A stretch of 10,002 nt of DNA, from positions 1 to 10,002 of the forward strand of contig DMHI01000230.1 of assembly GCA_003449515.1 (NCBI GenBank). The letters run 5' to 3'. The DNA is from Lysobacteraceae bacterium (GTDB taxonomy: Bacteria; Pseudomonadota; Gammaproteobacteria; Xanthomonadales; Xanthomonadaceae). The stretch's first letter is position 1. Each line of letters starts with the position of its first letter. Positions 1 through 5,978 of the stretch are shown one piece after another. A program made the translations under genes and the position numbers. The notes beneath the pieces were generated by a model. That model saw only the letters and a list, made by a program, of their open reading frames with translations, did not search any database and was not told where the DNA came from.

Positions 1-536
1 CGGTGTTCAACCCCGATCGCATCCCGCTCGGCATACCGGCGGAGGAGCCGCGCTACTCGGTCGACAGCCCGTACGGCGTGCTCGCGTTCGGTGCGGCGTC
101 GATGGGCAATCCGCATGCGCTGATCGAGGTCGCAGCGCGCAGTGGTGCGGCGACGGACGGCACGACGCTCGCCAGCATGAGCATCGAAGGCATCAGCGCC
201 TGGCTGCAGCGTTCGCCGCTGTTCCCGGACAGCGTCAATGTCGGTTTCGCCGAAGTGATCGCGCCCGATCACATCGCGCTGCGCGTCTACGAGCGCGGCG
301 TCGGCGAGACGCTGGCCTGCGGCAGCGGTGCCTGCGCGGCGGTGGCGATCCTCGTGCGCCAGGGCCGCCTCGCGCGCAGCGTGCGCGTCGACCTGCCCGG
401 CGGCAGCCTGCACATCGACTGGCCGCGTGATGATGCGCCGGTCGCCATGCGCGGCCCGGCCGCGTTCGTTTTCGAAGGGGAGTGGTGGGATGGAGCAGCA
501 GGAATCAACGGCGAGGGCCACCCCGGTGGTCGATGA
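1..536 (+). CDS. dapF: Diaminopimelate epimerase, 3' part (5' end outside window)
   Basis: DapF interconverts LL- and meso-diaminopimelate in the cytoplasm, the last step before lysine and the peptidoglycan precursor. The window opens inside the gene: the frame is open from the first base, and the fragment (about 177 codons) aligns with the second half of the roughly 275-residue enzyme. Visible signatures are SMGNPHALIEV (fragment residues 33-43), VNVGFAEV, and RVYERGVGETLACGSGACAA (94-113). In the last of these, C106 is the second catalytic cysteine and E97/R98 match the substrate-binding Glu-Arg pair. The first catalytic cysteine and its loop must lie upstream of the window. The GTG at position 3 is only an internal valine codon, not a start. 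The C-terminal tail, rich in Gly after FVFEGEWW, is somewhat longer than in E. coli and runs 47 nt into the next gene. The assignment is firm. Confidence 0.96.
   Translation, partial: VFNPDRIPLGIPAEEPRYSVDSPYGVLAFGAASMGNPHALIEVAARSGAATDGTTLASMSIEGISAWLQRSPLFPDSVNVGFAEVIAPDHIALRVYERGVGETLACGSGACAAVAILVRQGRLARSVRVDLPGGSLHIDWPRDDAPVAMRGPAAFVFEGEWWDGAAGINGEGHPGGR
474..481 (+). promoter_or_regulatory. Ribosome-binding site of the DUF484 gene, inside dapF
   Basis: A purine-rich GAAGGGGA sits 8 nt before the ATG at 490, still within the dapF coding sequence. It decides the start of the DUF484 gene, because the same frame is open much further upstream (to at least 328) where no family similarity is visible. 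Confidence 0.6.
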
Positions 537-1200
537 GCGCGACCCGCGCAGCGAGGCCCGGGAGGTCGCGCAGTGGCTGCGCCGCCATCCGCGCTTCCTC
601 GAGCAGTTTCCCGATCTCGCGGTGACGCTGGTGGTGCCGAAGGATGGTGGGGCCAGCGCGTCGTTGGCCGGCTATCAGCTCGATGTGCTGCGCGAGAAGA
701 ACCGCGAGCTGACGCGTCGCCTGCACGATCTTTCCGGCAACGCCCAGGACAACGAGCGACTCGCGGTGCGCACCCACCAGCTCACGCTGGCCTTGATGCG
801 TGCGCGTACCCGCGCCGAGGCCTTGGCGACCATGGTCGCGGTGCTGGGCGAGGACTTCGCCGGCGACGTGGTGCGCATCGCGCTGTTCGCGCCGGTCGAT
901 GGCGTTGGCGAGGTGGCGTGGGCGCAGCTGCTCGCCGCCGACGACGGGCGGCTGCAGCCCTTCCGCGATGCCATCGCCAGCGGCGAGCCGCTCTGTGGTC
1001 GTCTGGCCCCGGAGCGCGCCACGCTGCTGTTCGGTTCAACCGCAGCGCAGGTGGCCTCGAGTGCCGTGCTGCCGGTAGCCGGCGTCGGCCTCGTCGCGGT
1101 GGGCAGCGCCGATGCCAACCGCTTCTTCCCCGGCATGGGCACGCTGTTCCTGCGGATGATGGCCGAGGCCCTCGGCACCGCGATGGCGCGGGCCGGCTGA
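490..1200 (+). CDS. DUF484 family protein (GAF-like)
   Basis: This is a 236-residue cytoplasmic protein of the DUF484 family, a common companion of dapF and xerC in gammaproteobacteria. Its molecular role is not established; the C-terminal half of family members resembles a GAF sensory fold. The N-terminal third shows the family pattern: VAQWLRRHPRFLEQFPDL (residues 26-43), a hydrophobic strand ending in VVP, SLAGYQLDVLREKNREL (58-74), then a helical, probably coiled-coil stretch to about 105. The GAF-like part follows (about 108-234), ending in FPGMGTLFLRMMAEALG. The start at 490 is chosen because family similarity begins there and a good Shine-Dalgarno precedes it. It overlaps dapF by 47 nt and ends 2 nt before the xerC start, so the three are very likely one transcript. 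No odd composition relative to the neighbours. Confidence 0.88.
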   Translation: MEQQESTARATPVVDERDPRSEAREVAQWLRRHPRFLEQFPDLAVTLVVPKDGGASASLAGYQLDVLREKNRELTRRLHDLSGNAQDNERLAVRTHQLTLALMRARTRAEALATMVAVLGEDFAGDVVRIALFAPVDGVGEVAWAQLLAADDGRLQPFRDAIASGEPLCGRLAPERATLLFGSTAAQVASSAVLPVAGVGLVAVGSADANRFFPGMGTLFLRMMAEALGTAMARAG

Positions 1201-1202
1201 CG

Positions 1203-2168
1203 ATGGTCGCGCGCGCGCCGTCGCCGCACGCCGCCGCCGGCCCGCTCGATGCCGACCTCGGCGGTTTCATCGACCACCTCGCGGTGGAGAGGCAGGCCTC
1301 GGCGCACACGCTCGACGCCTATCGGCGCGACCTCGCGGCGCTGCGCCATTGGGCCGGGGCGCAGGGCGCGGTGCGCTGGGGCGATATCGACAGCGTGGCA
1401 CTGCGCAGTTTCATCGCCGATGAGCACGCCCGCGGACTGTCGCCGCCGAGCGTGCAGCGTCGTCTTTCCGCCTGTCGTGCGCTGTTCCGCTGGCTGCTCA
1501 AGCACGGCCGTATCGGCATCGATCCGAGCGCCGGCCTGCGTGGCCCGAAGGCCGCGCGCAAGCTGCCGCAGGTGCTGGATGCCGACGAAATGGGCCAGCT
1601 CGTCGAAGTGCCCGATAGCGGGGCGCTCGGCCTGCGCGACCGCGCGATGATGGAGCTTCTCTACTCCTCCGGCCTGCGTGTGTCCGAGCTTTGCGCGCTG
1701 CGCTGGGGCGATCTCGATCTGGCGGGCGGCGAAGTCCGCGTGCTCGGCAAGGGCCGCAAGACCCGCATCGTGCCGGTGGGCCGTCACGCCCGCGAGGCGC
1801 TGGCGGCGTGGGCATCGGCCTCGGCAAGCGCCGCAGCGCCGCTCGGCGATGGCGCGCGCGGGCCCGCGTCGCTCGCCGCCCGCCCGGTCTTTCCCGGCCG
1901 CGACGGCGTGCCGATCACCCCGCGCGCGGTGCAGAAGCGCGTGCGCGAACTGGCGATCCGCCAAGGGGTGTGGAAGCGCGTGCATCCACACCTGCTGCGC
2001 CACAGCTTCGCCAGCCATGTGCTCGAGAGCTCCGGCGACCTGCGCGGCGTGCAGGAGCTGCTGGGCCACGCCAGCATCGCGACCACGCAGATCTACACCC
2101 ACCTCGATTTCCAGCACCTCGCCAAGGTCTACGACAGCGCGCATCCGCGGGCGAAGCGGAAACCCTGA
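1203..2168 (+). CDS. xerC: Site-specific tyrosine recombinase XerC
   Basis: XerC acts with XerD at dif to resolve chromosome dimers at cell division. The 321-residue product has the SAM-like N-terminal DNA-binding domain (about 17-105, with SAHTLDAYRRDL) and the catalytic domain (about 125-310). The full catalytic set is visible by alignment with E. coli XerC: R159 in SGLRVSEL, K183 in LGKGRKTR, H263 and R266 in HPHLLRHSFASH, H289 in LLGHASI, and the nucleophile Y298 in TTQIYTH. An Ala/Ser/Gly-rich stretch (about 203-226) makes the K183-H263 interval about 12 residues longer than in E. coli, probably a surface loop. It is 20-25 residues longer than typical because of this loop and an Ala/Pro-rich N terminus. 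The ATG at 1203 follows the DUF484 stop by 2 nt. XerC rather than XerD or an integron integrase is favoured by the dapF-DUF484 context. Confidence 0.96.
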   Translation: MVARAPSPHAAAGPLDADLGGFIDHLAVERQASAHTLDAYRRDLAALRHWAGAQGAVRWGDIDSVALRSFIADEHARGLSPPSVQRRLSACRALFRWLLKHGRIGIDPSAGLRGPKAARKLPQVLDADEMGQLVEVPDSGALGLRDRAMMELLYSSGLRVSELCALRWGDLDLAGGEVRVLGKGRKTRIVPVGRHAREALAAWASASASAAAPLGDGARGPASLAARPVFPGRDGVPITPRAVQKRVRELAIRQGVWKRVHPHLLRHSFASHVLESSGDLRGVQELLGHASIATTQIYTHLDFQHLAKVYDSAHPRAKRKP

Positions 2169-2178
2169 TCGGCGTCGC

Positions 2179-2772
2179 TCAGCGCGCGGCGGTCTGCGGC
2201 TGCGCCACCCAGCGCGGCACCTGCCGCGACCACATCGAAAACGCGCGGTCGGCGTCCTGCCAGATGCCGACGCGCGGGTTGCCGTCGGCGAGGGTGCCGC
2301 TGTAGCGGTCCTCGATGACCGCCACCTCCACGCCGTCGCGCACCAGACGGAGCCGCACGGCGGCACCGCCGGCGTAGACCGATTCGAAACCGAGTCCCGG
2401 CAGGTCGCGGTAGTCGGCCATGGTCGGTCGGCTGGATTCGAGGCGGATCAGGGTGGGCTCGATCACCAGCACGCCGGGGCCGGGTGCTTCGGCAATGTCG
2501 AAGTCGCGGTCGAAGCCGCGGCGCAGCGTGTCGGTGAGGGCTTCGGCGCGCGATGCGGCGTCGCGCGCGTCCACCGGTCGCGGCTGCTGGCGGCGCGGGT
2601 CGAGGCGACGCTCGACAGCCGGCAGTTCGACCACGGTCGGTGCCACGTGCACGCGCTGCACGTCGGCCAGCGCGGCGGGCTGCAGCACCTGGGTCTGGTC
2701 GAAGGCGGCCGCCGGCAGCGCGATGGCGGCGGCGAGGGCGAGCGCGGTGCGTCGCGGGATCGAGCGGGACAT
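2179..2772 (-). CDS. Exported protein resembling DUF3313
   Basis: The 197-residue product starts with a Sec signal peptide: basic MSRSIPRR, a hydrophobic stretch to about residue 20, and probable cleavage after AAA at 23. There is no lipobox cysteine, so the mature protein is likely periplasmic and soluble. The mature part has a strand VHVAPTVVEL, a charged Arg/Gln segment (54-75), a helix (ASRAEALTDTLRRGFDRDF, 73-91), then GPGVLVIEPTLIRLES, AAVRLRLVRDGVEVAVIEDRYSG and a Trp-rich end (IWQDADRAFSMWSRQVPRWV). This order (helix, PGPGVL, paired strands, closing Trp-containing helix) resembles DUF3313 proteins, which have no known function; the match is from memory and moderate. The start at 2772 is preferred because of the signal peptide and a GGAG 6 nt upstream; the frame itself is open further up. 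It is convergent with xerC (10 nt between stops) and divergent from the DUF971 gene. Confidence 0.72.
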   Translation of the reverse strand: MSRSIPRRTALALAAAIALPAAAFDQTQVLQPAALADVQRVHVAPTVVELPAVERRLDPRRQQPRPVDARDAASRAEALTDTLRRGFDRDFDIAEAPGPGVLVIEPTLIRLESSRPTMADYRDLPGLGFESVYAGGAAVRLRLVRDGVEVAVIEDRYSGTLADGNPRVGIWQDADRAFSMWSRQVPRWVAQPQTAAR

Positions 2773-2778
2773 GGCGGA

Positions 2779-2782
2779 CTCC
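2779..2782 (-). promoter_or_regulatory. Ribosome-binding site of the DUF3313-like gene
   Basis: On the minus strand GGAG lies 6 nt before the ATG, in the leader CCGGAGTCCGCCATG. Nearly the same leader precedes the other minus-strand gene in this window, which supports both start choices. Confidence 0.6.
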
Positions 2783-2804
2783 GGCGGGTGGTGTCGACCT
2801 GCCG

Positions 2805-2810
2805 AGCATA
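2805..2810 (-). promoter_or_regulatory. Possible -10 element for the DUF3313-like gene
   Basis: TATGCT on the minus strand, 32 nt before the start codon, keeps the key T, A and final T of a sigma-70 -10 box. No convincing -35 is seen at the right distance, so this is a weak call. Confidence 0.28.
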
Positions 2811-2888
2811 GTGGCGGCGGCCGGCGCGAGGGGGCCCTGCGCGACCGGTGTTCAGCGCGCCCTGACGTCGCTGAATAGCGGCCGCGCT

Positions 2889-2894
2889 TACGCT
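2889..2894 (+). promoter_or_regulatory. Possible -10 element for the DUF971-ubiE series
   Basis: TACGCT lies 20 nt before the ATG at 2915, in the 142-nt divergent gap between the DUF3313-like gene and the DUF971 gene. This gap is where a promoter for the plus-strand series must lie unless transcription comes from further away. The hexamer is a poor match (T, A and last T only) and no -35 is clear. Confidence 0.22.
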
Positions 2895-2914
2895 GGCCGT
2901 GATGGAATGCGCGG

Positions 2915-3307
2915 ATGGAACCCCGCCCCACCGCCATCACCCTGCATCGCGCCTCGCGCGTCCTCGACGTGGCATTCGACGACGGCTGCATCTTCCGCCT
3001 GCCGGCCGAATACCTGCGCGTGGAGTCGCCGAGCGCCGAGGTGCAGGGCCACGGGCCGGGGCAGAAGCTGCTGGTGGCGGGCAAGCGCGATGTCGCCATC
3101 GACGCGGTGGAGCCGGTCGGGCGCTACGCCGTGGCGCTGCGCTTCTCCGACGGCCATTCGACCGGCCTCTACACCTGGGCCTACCTGCACCAACTCGGCC
3201 GCGAGCAGGCGGTGCGCTGGGCGGCCTACGAGACCGCGCTCGCGGCGGCCGGACTCGGCCGCGACCGAGCGCCCGGCGACGGGGGCTCCGGCATAATCCG
3301 CGCATGA
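2915..3307 (+). CDS. DUF971 protein (gamma-butyrobetaine hydroxylase N-terminal-like domain)
   Basis: This is a 130-residue stand-alone DUF971 protein. Hallmarks are FRLPAEYLRVESPSAE (residues 27-42), the central VGRYAVALRFSDGHSTGLYTW (68-88) and YLHQLG just after. The same domain forms the N terminus of gamma-butyrobetaine hydroxylase, where Cys and His residues bind zinc, and the C terminus of the plastid Fe-S protein HCF101. Here only one cysteine (C25) is present, so the three-cysteine zinc site is not conserved, though H81 in SDGHSTG is kept. The function of the stand-alone form is unknown; an iron or Fe-S link is only a suggestion from HCF101. The last 20 residues after the domain are a Gly/Arg-rich tail. 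The start has a weak GGAA 7 nt upstream. The stop overlaps the ubiE start as ATGA, so the two are likely translationally coupled. Confidence 0.88.
   Translation: MEPRPTAITLHRASRVLDVAFDDGCIFRLPAEYLRVESPSAEVQGHGPGQKLLVAGKRDVAIDAVEPVGRYAVALRFSDGHSTGLYTWAYLHQLGREQAVRWAAYETALAAAGLGRDRAPGDGGSGIIRA
3292..3297 (+). promoter_or_regulatory. Possible -10 element immediately before ubiE
   Basis: CATAAT (five of six matches to TATAAT) ends 6 nt before the ubiE ATG at 3304, inside the end of the DUF971 gene. A start of transcription about 7 nt downstream would fall on the ATG itself, giving a leaderless ubiE message. No recognisable -35 or extended -10 accompanies it, and no Shine-Dalgarno is obvious before this ATG. 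Confidence 0.35.
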
Positions 3308-4080
3308 ACAGCGACCTCCCCGCCGGCGACCGCCACTCCGAGGGCACCACCCACTTCGGCTTCCGCGATGTGCCCACCGCCGAGAAGGCCGGACTGGTGC
3401 GCGAGGTGTTCACCTCGGTGGCGGCGAAGTACGACCTGATGAACGACCTGATGAGCCTCGGTGTGCACCGGGTCTGGAAGCGTTATTTCGTCGCCACCTC
3501 GGGCGTGGCCAAGGGCGACCGCGTGCTCGATCTCGCGGGTGGCACCGGCGATATCGCCGCCCTGCTGCACGGGCGTGTGGGCGAAGCCGGCGAGATCGTC
3601 GTTGGCGACATCAATGCGGCGATGCTCGGCGTGGGCCGCGACCGGCTCACCGATCGCGGTCTGGTGCGTGGTCTGCGCTGGGTGCAGTTGAATGCCGAGG
3701 CGCTGCCCTTCCCCGATGCCAGTTTCGACCTCGTCACCATCGCTTTCGGCCTGCGCAACGTCACCGACAAGGCGCGTGCGCTGCGCGAGATGCACCGCGT
3801 GCTCAAGCTGGGTGGTCGCGCGCTGGTGCTGGAGTTTTCGCAAGTGAAGCCGGCGTGGTTCAAGCCGGTCTACGACTTCCACAGTTTCCGGGTGCTGCCG
3901 CGCCTGGGCCGGCTGATCACCCACGACGCCGCGAGTTACCGGTATCTCGCCGAGAGCATCCGCAAGCACCCGCCGCAGGACGCGCTGAAGGCGATGATGG
4001 AAGGCGCCGGCTTCGAACGCTGCGACTACCGCGATCTGTCCGCAGGCATCTGCGCCATCCACTCCGGCTACCGGGTCTGA
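3304..4080 (+). CDS. ubiE: Demethylmenaquinone/ubiquinone C-methyltransferase
   Basis: UbiE is the SAM-dependent C-methyltransferase of ubiquinone and menaquinone synthesis, active in the cytoplasm with membrane-bound quinone intermediates. The 258-residue product is close to the usual length (E. coli 251). Both family signatures are present: YDLMNDLMSLGVHRVWKR (residues 43-60), and LPFPDASFDLVTIAFGLRNV (134-153). The SAM-binding motif I is VLDLAGGTGD (74-83), with the acidic residue D102 in VVGDINAAML after strand 2. LEFSQVKPAWFKPVYDF (176-192) and SYRYLAESIRKHPPQ (211-225) complete the family pattern. It begins at an ATG overlapping the DUF971 stop by 4 nt and ends 5 nt before the M1 peptidase. 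A possible nested promoter lies just upstream. Confidence 0.97.
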   Translation: MNSDLPAGDRHSEGTTHFGFRDVPTAEKAGLVREVFTSVAAKYDLMNDLMSLGVHRVWKRYFVATSGVAKGDRVLDLAGGTGDIAALLHGRVGEAGEIVVGDINAAMLGVGRDRLTDRGLVRGLRWVQLNAEALPFPDASFDLVTIAFGLRNVTDKARALREMHRVLKLGGRALVLEFSQVKPAWFKPVYDFHSFRVLPRLGRLITHDAASYRYLAESIRKHPPQDALKAMMEGAGFERCDYRDLSAGICAIHSGYRV

Positions 4081-4085
4081 CACGC

Positions 4086-5978
4086 ATGCGATTCCACGTT
4101 CCGTTTCTGACCGCTGCCCTGACCGCGCTTCTGCTGGTCATCGCGCCGCAGGCCGTCGCCGACCGCAGCGCCGACGAGCACAGCCACGCCCAACCGCGCA
4201 TCGTGCGGATCACCGCCAGCACGCTCGACCTGCGCGTCGATTTCGCCAGCCGCACGCTGGCTGGCGAGGTGACGCACACGCTGTCCTGGGTCGGCCCGCA
4301 GGCCGCCGCCGCGCCAGCCAGCACCGAACTGGTGCTCGATACCCGCGATCTCAGCATCGAACGCGTCCATGCGCGCAGCGGCGAGGGGCGTTGGCAGCGT
4401 GTCGGCTTCACGCTGGGCGAGCGCGATCCGATCTTCGGCAGCAAGCTCAGCATCACCCTTCCGGGCCGCGTGGATGCGGTGCGCATCCGCTACCGCACCT
4501 CGCCCGAGGCTTCGGGCCTGCAGTGGATGACGCCGGCGATGACCGCGGGCGGCCGCCAGCCATTGCTGTTCAGCCAGTCGCAGGCGATCCACGCGCGCAG
4601 CTGGGTGCCGCTGCAGGACACGCCCGGCGTGCGCTTCACCTACACCGCGCGCATCCGCACCGCGCCGGGCGTGGTGGCGCTGATGAGCGCCGACAACGAC
4701 CCGGAGGCGGAGGCCGATGGCGATTACCGCTTCACCATGCCGCAGCCGATCCCGAGCTACCTGCTGGCGATCGCGGTGGGCGACTTCCGCTTCAAGCCGA
4801 TCTCGGCGCGCGCCGGCGTCTGGGCCGAGGCACCACTGCTGGAGAAGGCGACCGCCGAGTTCGCCGATACCGAGGTGATGATCGCAGTGGCCGAGGCCCT
4901 GTACGGCGAGTACCGCTGGGGCCGCTACGACCTGCTGGTGCTGCCGGCGAGTTTTCCGTTCGGCGGGATGGAGAACCCGCGGCTGTCGTTCATCACGCCC
5001 ACCATCATCACCGGCGACCGGTCGCTGGTGTCGCTGATCGCCCACGAACTGGCGCATTCGTGGTCGGGCAATCTCGTCACCAACGCGAGCTGGAAGGATT
5101 TCTGGCTCAACGAGGGCTTCACCACCTACGTCGAGAACCGCATCGTCGAGGCGGTGTTCGGGGCCGAGCAGGCGGCGATGGAGAACGTCGTCGCCCAGGC
5201 GGGCCTGCGCGCCGAGCTCGCGCTGCTGCCGCCCGCGCAGCAGGTGCTGGCGCTGCCGCCGTTTCCCGGCCGCGACCCCGAGGAGTCGCTGACCGATGTC
5301 GCCTACCACAAGGGCGCGTGGTTCCTGCACGATCTCGAGCGCCGCTTCGGCCGCGCCGTGTTCGATCCGTTCCTGCGCGCCTGGTTCGACCAGCACGCCT
5401 TCAAGAGCGTGACCACCGACGATTTCCTCGCCTTCCTGCGCCGCGAGCTGCTGGCAAGACATCCCGGCAAGCTCACCGAAGCCGAGCTTGCCGCGTGGAT
5501 CGCCGGTCCCGGCATCCCCGATTTCGCCGTGCCGGCCCGTTCCGGGCGGCTCGAGGCGGTCGATGCCGCCCGCGCGGCCTGGCTCGACCGTCGCACGGCG
5601 GCCGCCGAGCTGCCGACGCGGAGCTGGATCACCCAGGAGTGGGTGCACTTCCTCGAAGGCCTGCCCGCCGACATCGAGGCCGATCGCCTGATCGAGCTGG
5701 ACAGCGCCTTCCGCTTCACCGGCACCACCAACGGCGAGATCGCCGAGCGCTGGTACCCGATCACGGTGCGCGCCGGGCTGTTCGAGGCGCGTCCGGCGAT
5801 GGCGCAGTTCCTGCGCAAGGTCGGGCGCCGGAAGCTCGTCCTGCCCACCTACGTGGCACTGGCGGAAACGCCGGGTGGCCTCGCGTTCGCGCGCGAGGTG
5901 CTGCGTCAGGCCGGCGCCTTCTACCACCCGATCACGCGCAACTCGGTGCAGGCGGCGCTCGACGCCAGGGCGAAGTGA
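4086..5978 (+). CDS. Exported M1 family metallopeptidase, leukotriene-A4-hydrolase type
   Basis: This 630-residue zinc aminopeptidase has an N-terminal Sec signal peptide (hydrophobic 7-20, likely cleavage after AVA at 25), so it should act in the periplasm or outside the cell. The N-terminal beta domain (about 35-235) is followed by the catalytic domain with GGMENP (293-298), the zinc motif HELAHSWSGN (H320, E321, H324) and the third ligand E343 in LNEG. These spacings match human LTA4H exactly (24 and 23 residues). Y407 in VAYHKG corresponds to the catalytic Y383. The C-terminal helical domain of LTA4H-like enzymes is present, and R581 and K583 in GRRK match R563 and K565, which bind the peptide carboxylate. 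Aminopeptidase activity is therefore likely; epoxide hydrolysis of leukotriene A4 is not expected in bacteria. The start follows ubiE by 5 nt without a clear Shine-Dalgarno, and the stop overlaps the next start (GTGA). Confidence 0.93.
   Translation: MRFHVPFLTAALTALLLVIAPQAVADRSADEHSHAQPRIVRITASTLDLRVDFASRTLAGEVTHTLSWVGPQAAAAPASTELVLDTRDLSIERVHARSGEGRWQRVGFTLGERDPIFGSKLSITLPGRVDAVRIRYRTSPEASGLQWMTPAMTAGGRQPLLFSQSQAIHARSWVPLQDTPGVRFTYTARIRTAPGVVALMSADNDPEAEADGDYRFTMPQPIPSYLLAIAVGDFRFKPISARAGVWAEAPLLEKATAEFADTEVMIAVAEALYGEYRWGRYDLLVLPASFPFGGMENPRLSFITPTIITGDRSLVSLIAHELAHSWSGNLVTNASWKDFWLNEGFTTYVENRIVEAVFGAEQAAMENVVAQAGLRAELALLPPAQQVLALPPFPGRDPEESLTDVAYHKGAWFLHDLERRFGRAVFDPFLRAWFDQHAFKSVTTDDFLAFLRRELLARHPGKLTEAELAAWIAGPGIPDFAVPARSGRLEAVDAARAAWLDRRTAAAELPTRSWITQEWVHFLEGLPADIEADRLIELDSAFRFTGTTNGEIAERWYPITVRAGLFEARPAMAQFLRKVGRRKLVLPTYVALAETPGGLAFAREVLRQAGAFYHPITRNSVQAALDARAK

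Noticed and set aside
2160..2200. A bidirectional terminator between xerC and the DUF3313-like gene
   Set aside because: Only 10 nt separate the stops, and I could not find a convincing GC stem followed by a T run.
675..2366. A 563-codon minus-strand frame opposite DUF484 and xerC
   Set aside because: It is antisense to two well-supported genes, has an Arg/Ala-rich composition and shows no recognisable motif.
4068..5927. A 619-codon minus-strand frame opposite the M1 peptidase
   Set aside because: It mirrors the conserved peptidase codons and is Arg/Gly/Gln/His-rich without domain features; it is a codon-bias shadow.
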